A stretch of 9,697 nt of DNA from GCA-020352575 sp964600365 (GCA_964600365.1 CAZRJG010000078.1:1-9697); one strand, 5' to 3'; positions 1 to 4,976 are shown, numbered from the stretch's first letter. The notes: a model not told the origin generated them from the sequence alone. Numbers and translations: made by a program.

Positions 1-513
1 CGCACCGATGCCACGGCCGAGATGACCGACGTCGAGGCGTTCGCGGTCCTCGAGCCCCGGGCCGACGGCTTCCGCAACTGGATGCCCGAGGGCGAGAAGC
101 TCCCCTCCGAGGAGCTGCTCGTGGACAAGGCCTGCCTCCTCGGCCTTACCGCCCCGGAGATGACGGTCCTCGTCGGTGGCATGCGTGCCCTCGGCGCGAA
201 CGCCGGGGGCTCGACGCACGGCGTCCTCACGGAGAAGGTGGGCGCGCTCACCAACGACTTCTTCGTGAACCTCCTCGACATGTCCATGTCGTGGAAGGCC
301 TCCGAGGACGAGGCGGGCGTGTACGAGATGAAGGATCGGGCCACCGGTGAGGTGCGTTTCACCGCCACCGCCGCCGACCTCATCTTCGGCGTGAACTCCG
401 AGCTCCGTGCCCTCGCCGAGGTGTACGGGGCCTCCGACGGCGCCGAGCGCTTCGTCCACGAGTTCGTCGCCGCCTGGGACAAGGTGATGATGGCCGACCG
501 GTTCGACGTCTGA
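1..513 (+). CDS. katG: Catalase-peroxidase KatG, C-terminal part (5' end outside window)
   Basis: KatG is a haem enzyme that removes hydrogen peroxide by catalase and peroxidase reactions. The frame is open from base 1 and ends at TGA 511-513, leaving 170 residues of the C-terminal domain. Family-typical stretches are visible from my memory of KatG proteins: ADGFRNW, LTAPEMTVLVGGMRALGAN, NDFFVNLLDM, TGEVRFTATAADLIFG and the ending FVAAWDKVMMADRFDV. The C-terminal domain is a degenerate copy of the catalytic domain. It carries no haem but supports the active site, so no catalytic residues are expected here. The ATG at base 22 is internal, because homology continues upstream of it. The next gene converges from the other strand, and a strong hairpin follows the stop at 23 bp. 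No regulator such as FurA is visible, since the upstream side is outside the window. Confidence 0.97.
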   Translation, partial: RTDATAEMTDVEAFAVLEPRADGFRNWMPEGEKLPSEELLVDKACLLGLTAPEMTVLVGGMRALGANAGGSTHGVLTEKVGALTNDFFVNLLDMSMSWKASEDEAGVYEMKDRATGEVRFTATAADLIFGVNSELRALAEVYGASDGAERFVHEFVAAWDKVMMADRFDV

Positions 514-535
514 TCGAACCCCACCCCAACGACGA

Positions 536-563
536 GATCGGGGCCCCTCCGGGGGCCCCGATC
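536..563 (+). terminator. Strong GC hairpin after katG, probable terminator
   Basis: The arms GATCGGGGCCCC (536-547) and GGGGCCCCGATC (552-563) form a perfect 12-bp stem with a 4-nt TCCG loop, 23 bp after the katG stop. No T tract follows, which is common for hairpin terminators in high-GC actinobacteria. Because it is symmetric it could also act on the opposite strand. Confidence 0.75.
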
Positions 564-614
564 CGCGTGCCCCGGGAGTGGGAGAGGCGCGTGTGGTGCG
601 TGGTGTGACGCGGA

Positions 615-692
615 TCCCCCCCGTGGGGGAAGATGTGCGACCCCCCTCCCGTTCGCTCCGCTCTCGGGTCCCGTTCCCCCTTGAGGGGGGAC
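615..692. repeat. Hairpin-rich C/G-tract spacer between convergent genes; possible dispersed intergenic repeat or terminator for the desaturase
   Basis: This spacer lies between the convergent katG and desaturase genes. It contains the hairpin TCCCCC-CCGT-GGGGGA (615-630) and a second one, GTTCCCCC-TTGA-GGGGGGAC (673-692, one G-T wobble). Between them is an imperfect inner dyad bounded by CCCG and CGGG. The second hairpin starts 18 bp beyond the desaturase stop on the minus strand and can serve as its terminator. The nested C-run/G-run design resembles dispersed palindromic repeats of high-GC genomes, but only one copy is seen in this window. Confidence 0.45.
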
Positions 693-709
693 CTGCGCGT
701 GGTGTGGGT

Positions 710-1612
710 CTACGCGGGCTGGATCCCCAGGCGCCGCTCGAACCGCTCGGCCTGCTCCATGATTTGCCCTGGGAGGGCCATGAGCTGCTCCTGGAGTTCC
801 TGGGCCTTCTTCGTGAGCCCTGTGATCTCGCCGATTCCCCACTCGCGAATCAGGGGGGTGAGCACCCCGTCGTGGTGGACCCGCAGGTTGTACACCCCTG
901 CCTTGGCGACCTCGATGCTGCGCCGGAGGAAGCGGGGCATGGACGTCCCGGGCATCTCGAAGTTGGTGAAGACGTTGTGGATGGCCTCCATGCCGATCGA
1001 CGGGGCCGTGCGGAGGATCGCGCTCATCATCCCCCGGTAGAAGAGAAAGTGGTGGTTCTCGTCCTGGGCGATCTTGCGCATGAGGTCGAACGCCATGGGA
1101 TCGTCGGTGAGCTTCCCGGTGTTGCGGTGGCTGATGCGGGTGGCGAGCTCCTGGGCCGACGTGTACGCGAAGAGCTCCGCAGGGTTGTCCCACGGGGGCT
1201 CGTAGCCGTTCGTCATCGTCTGCTTGCGGTCGTCCTCGAGTTCGTCGGGATCGCAGTTGCGCGACGTGAGGAGGTAGGAGCGGATGGCGATGGCGTGCTG
1301 GCCCTCCTCGGCGGTCCACAGGTTGTTCCACGCCTTGAACGCCGAACCGTCCGGCATGAAGCGCCCGATGACTTCGTGGTAGTAGGGGAGGTTGTCCTCG
1401 GTGAGGAGGTTGAGCACGAGGGCGGTACGCACCTCCGGGGAAACGGTCGCCTGGGAGGGATCCCACGGCTTGTCGCGGAAGCTCTCGCCTCGCTCCCACG
1501 GCACGTATTCGTGGAAGTACCAGTCCTTGCGGCGTTCCTGGTGCTCGGCCATGAGCCGGGTGACGTCGTCCTCGAGGTCGGCGAGGAGTTCGAACTGCTC
1601 GTTGAGGGGCAT
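710..1612 (-). CDS. Soluble acyl-[acyl-carrier-protein] desaturase (di-iron, ferritin-like)
   Basis: This is a soluble fatty-acid desaturase of the plant stearoyl-ACP / mycobacterial DesA1-DesA2 type. These enzymes use O2 and electrons from ferredoxin to introduce a double bond into ACP-bound acyl chains. The 300-residue product shows the full di-iron ligand set: E72 (TEDN), E103/H106 (EEGQH), E155 (SAQELATRISH) and E185/H188 (DENHH), matching the helix-bundle family. I prefer the ATG at 1610-1612 because AAGGA lies 4 nt upstream. An in-frame TTG at 1649-1651 would add 13 residues, but it would turn the perfect inverted repeat at 1626-1644 into coding sequence. The stop is TAG at 710-712. It converges with katG. 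No ferredoxin or reductase partner is adjacent. The exact chain-length and position specificity cannot be read from the sequence. Confidence 0.93.
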   Translation of the reverse strand: MPLNEQFELLADLEDDVTRLMAEHQERRKDWYFHEYVPWERGESFRDKPWDPSQATVSPEVRTALVLNLLTEDNLPYYHEVIGRFMPDGSAFKAWNNLWTAEEGQHAIAIRSYLLTSRNCDPDELEDDRKQTMTNGYEPPWDNPAELFAYTSAQELATRISHRNTGKLTDDPMAFDLMRKIAQDENHHFLFYRGMMSAILRTAPSIGMEAIHNVFTNFEMPGTSMPRFLRRSIEVAKAGVYNLRVHHDGVLTPLIREWGIGEITGLTKKAQELQEQLMALPGQIMEQAERFERRLGIQPA

Positions 1613-1625
1613 GGGGTCCTTCAAG

Positions 1626-1644
1626 GGTGGTCGCTGGGACCACC
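1626..1644 (-). promoter_or_regulatory. Perfect 7-5-7 inverted repeat in the desaturase leader
   Basis: The arms GGTGGTC (1626-1632) and GACCACC (1638-1644) are perfect complements around a 5-nt spacer. The repeat ends 13 bp before the preferred desaturase ATG, just upstream of its AAGGA ribosome site. It could be a repressor operator (fatty-acid desaturases are often under TetR- or GntR-type lipid sensors) or an RNA hairpin affecting ribosome access. A weak -10-like TACCTA lies further upstream on the minus strand at 1683-1688, which would place the repeat in the transcribed leader. Confidence 0.5.
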
Positions 1645-1770
1645 GAAGCAAGGAGCGGCCGCCTTCGCAACCTGACGACCGTTAGGTAGACGACCACACG
1701 GGCGACGCGCGGTTCGGCCCGCGGCTGGATCCTCGCGCTTTCGGGGCTGGGCCCCTCCGTATTGCCCCAG

Positions 1771-1861
1771 CGGCGTCGCCGACTGGTTCCTACCCCTCAT
1801 GAGCCCTGAACGACCGAAGACCCCCTGGAGGGGTCTTCACTCGTGGTGGGCCTAACTGGAC
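1771..1861. repeat. Degenerate tandem repeat, copy A (contains an echo of the tRNA-Ile 3' end)
   Basis: This copy aligns to 1886-1977 at an offset of 115-116 bp. Bases 1771-1801 match 1886-1916 at 26 of 31 positions. AACGAC at 1809-1814 matches 1925-1930. A hairpin (1816-1838) sits opposite the hairpin at 1936-1950. GTGGGCCTAACTGGAC (1846-1861) matches the tRNA-Ile 3' end (1962-1977) at 14 of 16 positions. The sequence between the matched blocks is poorly conserved. The gene-free stretch 1613-1962 otherwise shows only a short GGGGC-TGG-GCCCC hairpin at 1743-1755 and no convincing protein gene. Confidence 0.55.
1816..1838 (-). terminator. 9-bp perfect hairpin, probable terminator/insulator between tRNA-Ile and the desaturase
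   Basis: The arms GAAGACCCC (1816-1824) and GGGGTCTTC (1830-1838) form a perfect 9-bp stem with a 5-nt loop. There is no T tract on either side. On the minus strand it lies between the tRNA-Ile gene and the downstream desaturase, so it would stop read-through from the tRNA. It sits inside tandem-repeat copy A at the place where copy B also has a hairpin. Confidence 0.6.
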
Positions 1862-1885
1862 AAGCGTACGCAGCTCGCGACTCCT

Positions 1886-1977
1886 CGGCTTCGCCGGTTG
1901 GTCCCTACCCCACATGGATCGCACAACGACAAGTACGCCCGCAAGGGGCGCCTTTCCCGTTGTGGGCCCACCTGGAC
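1886..1977. repeat. Degenerate tandem repeat, copy B (includes the tRNA-Ile 3' end)
   Basis: This is the partner of 1771-1861. It starts with CGGCTTCGCCG, continues with TACCCCACATG, AACGAC and a hairpin, and ends inside the T arm of tRNA-Ile. It is the intact copy, in the sense that it joins a complete tRNA gene. Confidence 0.55.
1936..1950 (-). terminator. Short hairpin just downstream of tRNA-Ile
   Basis: CGCCC (1936-1940) and GGGCG (1946-1950) pair around a 5-nt loop, 12 bp after the tRNA 3' end on the minus strand. A wider dyad, CACAACG (1922-1928) with CGTTGTG (1958-1964), encloses it but its outer arm enters the tRNA. The minus strand after the hairpin is moderately T-rich. It is a plausible tRNA terminator, though the stem is short. 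Confidence 0.4.
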
Positions 1978-2037
1978 TTGAACCAGGGACCTCTGCCTTA
2001 TCAGGGCAGCGCTCTAACCGGACTGAGCTATGGGCCC
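1963..2037 (-). tRNA. tRNA-Ile (anticodon GAU)
   Basis: The minus strand folds as a complete 75-nt cloverleaf. The acceptor is GGGCCCA with TGGGCCC, the D arm is GCTC...GAGC, and the anticodon arm is CTGCC-CTGATAA-GGCAG with GAT at positions 34-36 and A37. The variable loop is AGGTC and the T arm is CCTGG-TTCAAGT-CCAGG. The discriminator base is A. The next bases are CAA, so CCA is not encoded and must be added after transcription. Its U36/A37 make it an expected t6A37 substrate of the Sua5 enzyme encoded about 1.4 kb away. Confidence 0.97.
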
Positions 2038-2049
2038 GAAGGAGCCGCG

Positions 2050-2055
2050 AGTGTA
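2050..2055 (-). promoter_or_regulatory. -10-like element TACACT for tRNA-Ile
   Basis: On the minus strand TACACT lies 12 bp upstream of the first base of the mature tRNA. This puts the transcription start a few bases before the tRNA 5' end. No clear -35 element is visible at 17 bp. Confidence 0.5.
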
Positions 2056-2172
2056 GGACATCGCCGGGAGTTGGGCATCCAGGAGACCCGCGTGGTGGTG
2101 TCGATGAGCGGGGGCGGTGGACGGCTTGGAGCGACGCCTGCCGCCACGGCCGGCAACCTCGACTGAACCGGG

Positions 2173-2178
2173 TACCGT
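2173..2178 (+). promoter_or_regulatory. -10-like element TACCGT directly before the methyltransferase start
   Basis: TACCGT ends 7 nt before the ATG at 2186, and no purine-rich ribosome site is present. The spacing places the transcription start at or next to the ATG, as in a leaderless mRNA. The same layout recurs at other genes in this window. Confidence 0.5.
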
Positions 2179-2185
2179 CGCGTCC

Positions 2186-2794
2186 ATGGATCGCCAATCC
2201 TGGGATGCCCGCTACGCAGACGCCGACCTGCTCTGGTCGCGGGAGCCGAACGAACTGCTCCCCCCGGCCGTGGCGGGAATGCCCCCGGGCCGTGCCCTCG
2301 ACCTGGCGTGTGGGGAGGGGCGCAACGCCCTCCACCTCGCCTCGCTCGGGTGGGACGTGGTCGGCGTCGACTTCTCGGAGGTGGCGATCGAGCGGGCCCG
2401 GCTCATCGCCCGGGAGCGGGGGCTCACGGGGGAGTTCGTCGTCGACGACGTGTTCGCCTACGAGCCCGAGCCGACCTTCGACCTCGTGATGCTCTTCTTC
2501 GTCCACTTCGGTGACGACCGCATGGCCGCGCTCTTCGAGGTGGCCCGGCGGGCACTCGCCCCGGGCGGCCGCTTCATCGGCCTCGGCCACGAGTTGCGGA
2601 ACCTCACCGAGGGGTGGTCCGGCCCGCAGGTCCCCGAGATCCTCTGGACGGAGGAGCGGATCCGCCCCCTCCTCGACGGACTGGTCATCGACGACCTGTC
2701 GGAGCGCCTGCGACCGATCATCGCCCGCCCGGGCGAGGACGTCCCCGAGGGCACGACGGCGATCGACCTCTGGTTCGACGCGCGACGAGTCTGA
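2186..2794 (+). CDS. Class I SAM-dependent methyltransferase (TehB/UbiE-like small enzyme)
   Basis: The 202-residue protein is a single Rossmann-fold methyltransferase domain. The SAM-binding motif I is DLACGEGRN at residues 39-47. The acidic residue at the end of strand 2 is D62 (GVDFS). A later strand is FDLVMLFFVHF, followed by the family-typical turn ALAPGGRFI. The N-terminal block (WDARYADADLLWSREPNELL) is typical of small methyltransferases annotated as TehB-like or as thiopurine/tellurite-resistance-like. The substrate is not predictable. The ATG at 2186 is preferred over the in-frame upstream ATG at 2117, because homology starts at MDRQSWDARY and a -10-like TACCGT sits 7 nt before it. 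The gene is divergent from tRNA-Ile. It converges with the downstream toxin gene, and the two stop codons are only 4 bp apart. Confidence 0.9.
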   Translation: MDRQSWDARYADADLLWSREPNELLPPAVAGMPPGRALDLACGEGRNALHLASLGWDVVGVDFSEVAIERARLIARERGLTGEFVVDDVFAYEPEPTFDLVMLFFVHFGDDRMAALFEVARRALAPGGRFIGLGHELRNLTEGWSGPQVPEILWTEERIRPLLDGLVIDDLSERLRPIIARPGEDVPEGTTAIDLWFDARRV

Positions 2795-2798
2795 GCGG

Positions 2799-3125
2799 TC
2801 AGTGGTCGCAGCCCGTGGCGACGGCGAGCGCGACACACACTTGGTGCATCCGGTCATCGCTGAGCACCCCGAGTCGCTCGGTGAGGGTTGCGACCGACAC
2901 GCTCTCCATGGAGTCGAGGTTCACTGCCGAAGGAAGCGGCACCGGATCATCGCCGGGTTCGAGAGGCACTTCGCTGGAGAGGCCCCGGATGGTCGTGGTG
3001 CAGGGAGCCACGAGTGCGCGGCGGAGCCGTGGGATCGCCGCATCGCGGGAGAGCACGAGGACGGGTCGGCGGGACACCTCCGGGAGATCACACCACCACA
3101 CCTCGCCGCGGCGAACATGGGACAT
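2799..3125 (-). CDS. mazF: MazF/PemK-family mRNA interferase toxin (TA pair 1)
   Basis: This 108-residue protein has the MazF/PemK toxin pattern. It opens with RRGEVWWCDLPE, continues with RRPVLVLSRDAAI and the strand-turn APCTTTIRGLSSEVPLEP, then NLDSMESVSVATLTERLGVL and a C-terminal helix. Proteins of this fold cut RNA at short sequence motifs. The Arg of RRP and the Thr cluster in PCTTT lie where MazF catalytic residues are expected. The ATG at 3123-3125 shares its A with the antitoxin stop (TGATG), so the two genes are translationally coupled. Longer in-frame starts upstream would overlap the antitoxin without adding recognisable sequence. The gene ends 4 bp from the convergent methyltransferase stop. 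The target sequence cannot be inferred. Confidence 0.9.
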   Translation of the reverse strand: MSHVRRGEVWWCDLPEVSRRPVLVLSRDAAIPRLRRALVAPCTTTIRGLSSEVPLEPGDDPVPLPSAVNLDSMESVSVATLTERLGVLSDDRMHQVCVALAVATGCDH

Positions 3126-3361
3126 CACGACGCGCCGGCCGCCGTACGGAACGATGCCAGGTCGCCCCATTCGTCCGACTCATCCAGCGGATGGTCGTCG
3201 TACGCCTCGTACTCCGTATCGATCAGTGCAGCACGATGGCGGGCGACGAGCGCTCGGAGGGCCTCGTCGAGGAGGGCGGCGTCGTTCAGGCCCGATCGGA
3301 GGCTCCGGGCATGAGAGAGAAGGTCCTCGTCGACGGTGGTGCTGACTCGTGTGCGACTCAT
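3125..3361 (-). CDS. MazE-like ribbon-helix-helix antitoxin (TA pair 1)
   Basis: This 78-residue protein has an N-terminal strand (RTRVSTTVDEDLL) followed by two helices, as in ribbon-helix-helix DNA-binding antitoxins. It then has an acidic C-terminal tail (YEAYDDHPLDESDEWGDLASF) of the kind that wraps and blocks MazF toxins in actinobacterial MazEF pairs. The stop TGA at 3125-3127 shares one base with the toxin start. The ATG at 3359-3361 is preferred: a -10-like CATATT lies 6 nt before it, and two direct TGGCAT repeats overlap the start region. Sua5 lies upstream on the same strand with a 40-bp gap, so read-through from Sua5 is possible in addition to an own promoter. Autorepression is expected for this family. 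Confidence 0.87.
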   Translation of the reverse strand: MSRTRVSTTVDEDLLSHARSLRSGLNDAALLDEALRALVARHRAALIDTEYEAYDDHPLDESDEWGDLASFRTAAGAS

Positions 3362-3376
3362 GCCACAAATATGCCA
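3360..3376 (-). promoter_or_regulatory. Start-proximal promoter with two TGGCAT direct repeats (TA pair 1)
   Basis: On the minus strand TGGCAT occurs twice, at 3376-3371 and 3365-3360, exactly 11 bp apart, about one helical turn. A -10-like CATATT (3368-3373) lies between and overlapping them, 6 nt before the ATG. The downstream copy overlaps the start codon. Direct repeats at helical spacing fit side-by-side binding of ribbon-helix-helix dimers, so this is a candidate autoregulatory operator. Confidence 0.45.
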
Positions 3377-3401
3377 AACGCCCGCATGGGACGCAATGGG
3401 G

Positions 3402-4355
3402 TTACGTGCTCCCGGCGGCCCGCCGGAGGCGGTCCATGACCGCCCTCCCGACACCGACCTCGGGGACCGCCTCGACCACGAGGACGTCGAGCCCGGCTGC
3501 TTCGGCGTCCCGCATGGCACCGTAGAGCAGCGCGGCGAGCTCACCGGGGCGATCGAACCTGCCGAGCGACGACACGCCCTCGGGGACCGGGCCCCGGGCC
3601 ACGAGCCCCACCGACTCGAGCGCGCTTGCCTTCGTCGCCACCTCTGCGGCCTGGCCCTCCGGGGCGATGACCACCCGGCTCGTCGGCCGGTAGTGCACGT
3701 GCCTGGTCCCCGGGGACGCCGCGGTGTCACCCGGGGCCCCTTGGCGTTCGACCCCGAGGTCCTCCCTGGTCACCGCGCCCTCACGGAGGACGATCGGGTG
3801 GTCGCCACGGGCGTCGACGACGGTGGACTCGACGCCGATCACGCACTGCCCGCCATCGATCACGGCATCGATGCTCCCGCCCAGGTCGGCCATGACGTGG
3901 TGTGCCGCGGTGGGGGACGGTCGCCCAGAGCGATTCGCCGACGGTGCGGCAACCGGCACGCCGGCGTGATCGAGGAGCCCGATGGCGACCGGGTGGTCGG
4001 GCACGCGGACCGCAACGGTGTCGAGGCCCGCAGTCGTGGTTCGTGGCACGTGGGGACGGGCGTCGAGGACGATCGTGAGCGGTCCGGGCCAGAACGCCTC
4101 GGCCAACCGGAGTGCGAGCGGCGTCGGTTCCGCAAGTCCGCCCAGGTGGTCCGCGTCGGGGACGTGGACGATGAGCGGGTTGTCGGCCGGTCGGCCCTTG
4201 GCGGCGAAGATGCGCGATGTCGCGTCGGCGTCGAGCGCGTTGCCCCCCAACCCGTAGACGGTCTCCGTGGGGAACCCGACGAGGCCGCCGTCCCGAAGGA
4301 TCCCGCCGGCGATCCTGAGCCCGTCATCCGTCGGGGGAAGCAGCCGCGTCTCCAT
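3402..4355 (-). CDS. sua5: Sua5/TsaC-type threonylcarbamoyl-AMP synthase
   Basis: This enzyme makes threonylcarbamoyl-AMP from threonine, bicarbonate and ATP, the first step of t6A37 modification in tRNAs that read ANN codons. The 317-residue length and two-domain layout mark the long Sua5 form rather than the short TsaC form. The YrdC-like catalytic domain occupies about residues 10-195. It shows FPTETVYGLG (28-37), the phosphate-binding KGRP (53-56), SANRSGRPSPT (139-149) and ESTVVD (176-181). The linker SPGTRHVHYRP (214-224) leads to the C-terminal Sua5 domain. The ATG at 4353-4355 is preferred over upstream in-frame codons because the conserved sequence begins soon after it and a -10-like TACGCT ends 7 nt before it. 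The stop is TAA at 3402-3404. It is divergent from TA pair 2 and upstream of TA pair 1 on the same strand. Confidence 0.96.
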   Translation of the reverse strand: METRLLPPTDDGLRIAGGILRDGGLVGFPTETVYGLGGNALDADATSRIFAAKGRPADNPLIVHVPDADHLGGLAEPTPLALRLAEAFWPGPLTIVLDARPHVPRTTTAGLDTVAVRVPDHPVAIGLLDHAGVPVAAPSANRSGRPSPTAAHHVMADLGGSIDAVIDGGQCVIGVESTVVDARGDHPIVLREGAVTREDLGVERQGAPGDTAASPGTRHVHYRPTSRVVIAPEGQAAEVATKASALESVGLVARGPVPEGVSSLGRFDRPGELAALLYGAMRDAEAAGLDVLVVEAVPEVGVGRAVMDRLRRAAGST

Positions 4356-4362
4356 CGCTGCG

Positions 4363-4368
4363 AGCGTA
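4363..4368 (-). promoter_or_regulatory. -10-like element TACGCT for Sua5
   Basis: TACGCT on the minus strand ends 7 nt before the Sua5 ATG and no ribosome site is visible, so the mRNA may be leaderless. A short dyad, GTGTG-AG-CACAC (4379-4390), lies just upstream, within the 77-bp divergent region shared with TA pair 2. Confidence 0.45.
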
Positions 4369-4397
4369 CAGGGGACCGGTGTGAGCACACGCACCCC

Positions 4398-4426
4398 TTG
4401 TTGTGTATCACGAATGGTGATACGTT
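4398..4426 (+). promoter_or_regulatory. Promoter with embedded palindromic operator (TA pair 2)
   Basis: A -35-like TTGTTG (4398-4403) and a -10-like TACGTT (4421-4426) are 17 bp apart. A perfect inverted repeat, GTATCAC (4405-4411) and GTGATAC (4417-4423) with a 5-bp spacer, fills the spacer and reaches into the -10. A protein bound here would occlude RNA polymerase. The -10 ends 6 nt before GTG 4433. This is the expected position for the autorepression site of the ribbon-helix-helix antitoxin encoded next. Confidence 0.65.
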
Positions 4427-4432
4427 CGGGTG

Positions 4433-4672
4433 GTGTCCCAGGCGATCCCCGTTCGGCTCGACGATGAAGCCCTCCGGGCGCTCATGGCCCTCGAAGCGAC
4501 GGGCATGGGTCGTTCCGAGGCGATTCGGGCAGCCCTCGTGACCGCCGCTTCCCGTCTCCACGACCGGCGCGCCCTCGCCGCAGAGGTCGCCGCGCTCGAA
4601 GCGGACGAAGGAGACCGCGCGGAGATGGTCGAGGTGGCCGGGATCATGGAGGCGCTGCGTGCGCCGCGGTGA
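4433..4672 (+). CDS. Ribbon-helix-helix antitoxin (TA pair 2)
   Basis: This short protein of about 79 residues begins with the strand AIPVRLDDEALRAL and the helix-turn-helix ALEATGMGRSEAIRAAL, a clear CopG/MetJ-like ribbon-helix-helix DNA-binding domain. A charged helical tail rich in Ala, Glu and Arg (about residues 40-79) should contact the toxin. Two adjacent GTG codons (4430 and 4433) are possible starts. The second is preferred because it stands 6 nt after the -10-like TACGTT, as in other leaderless genes here; there is no Shine-Dalgarno sequence before either. The toxin start lies inside its last codons, with a 14-bp overlap. It has no clear sequence kinship with the antitoxin of TA pair 1 beyond the fold. 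Confidence 0.87.
   Translation: MSQAIPVRLDDEALRALMALEATGMGRSEAIRAALVTAASRLHDRRALAAEVAALEADEGDRAEMVEVAGIMEALRAPR
4648..4652 (+). promoter_or_regulatory. Strong ribosome binding site GGAGG for toxin 2, inside the antitoxin gene
   Basis: GGAGG lies 6 nt before GTG 4659 and fixes the toxin start. It is one of few good Shine-Dalgarno sequences in the window and contrasts with the ribosome-site-free antitoxin start. Confidence 0.7.
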
Positions 4673-4976
4673 CGTCTTCGCCCTGCGGCTCCCGAAGGGC
4701 GTGGGCCACGAACAGGGCAGCACACGGTTCGGTGTCGTCGTCCAGTCCGATGCACTCCTCCCAAGGTCGGTGGTGCTCGTTGCCCCGACGTCGACGAGTG
4801 CCAGGTCGGCGTCGTTTCGGCCAGAGGCCGAGGTCGACGGGGAGCGAACGAAGGTGCTCGTCGAGCGGGTGGGAGCGGTCGACGTGGGACGACTCGGTGC
4901 GCATGTCGGCCGGTTGGAGCCCGAGGAGCAGTGGGGTGTCGACGCGGCCCTCCTCGTCGTCCTCGGCCTTGACTGA
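4659..4976 (+). CDS. mazF: MazF/PemK-family mRNA interferase toxin (TA pair 2)
   Basis: This 105-residue protein belongs to the PemK/MazF toxin fold. It shows MRRGDVFALRLPKG, the strand RFGVVVQSDALLPRSVVLVAPTSTSARSASFRPE, then ERTKVLVERVGAVDVGRLG and a C-terminal helix (EEQWGVDAALLVVLGL). It closely recalls actinobacterial MazF proteins with a GHEQ insert after the first strand. Such toxins cut mRNA, rRNA or tRNA at short motifs. Start GTG 4659 overlaps the antitoxin by 14 bp and has GGAGG 6 nt upstream. The stop is TGA at 4974-4976. The sequence is clearly different from toxin 1, for example in its first loop and in VAPTSTSA versus VAPCTTTI. The two modules were therefore probably acquired separately and are not a recent duplication. 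Confidence 0.9.
   Translation: MRRGDVFALRLPKGVGHEQGSTRFGVVVQSDALLPRSVVLVAPTSTSARSASFRPEAEVDGERTKVLVERVGAVDVGRLGAHVGRLEPEEQWGVDAALLVVLGLD

Noticed and set aside
1610..1651. Upstream TTG start (1651) for the desaturase
   Set aside because: The extra 13 residues show no family similarity and no better ribosome site, while ATG 1612 has AAGGA upstream.
578..1675. Plus-strand 365-codon frame opposite the desaturase
   Set aside because: The complementary strand encodes all di-iron ligands of a known family. The plus-strand product is unrecognisable and codes through the hairpin spacer.
1771..1916. Possible CRISPR array from the 31-bp repeat pair
   Set aside because: There are only two imperfect copies, the interval contains a hairpin and further matched blocks, and no cas genes are present. 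A tandem duplication explains it better.
1843..2166. Plus-strand small protein frame containing DLNQGPLPYQGSALTGLSYGP
   Set aside because: This peptide is the reverse-strand translation of the tRNA-Ile gene, a well-known source of false protein annotations.
1790..2857. Minus-strand 355-codon frame opposite the methyltransferase
   Set aside because: It overlaps tRNA-Ile and the antisense of a clear SAM-binding motif, and has no recognisable domain.
2799..4976. The two TA pairs as a recent duplication
   Set aside because: Toxins and antitoxins of the two pairs differ clearly in sequence, overlap style (1 bp versus 14 bp), operator design and ribosome-site use.
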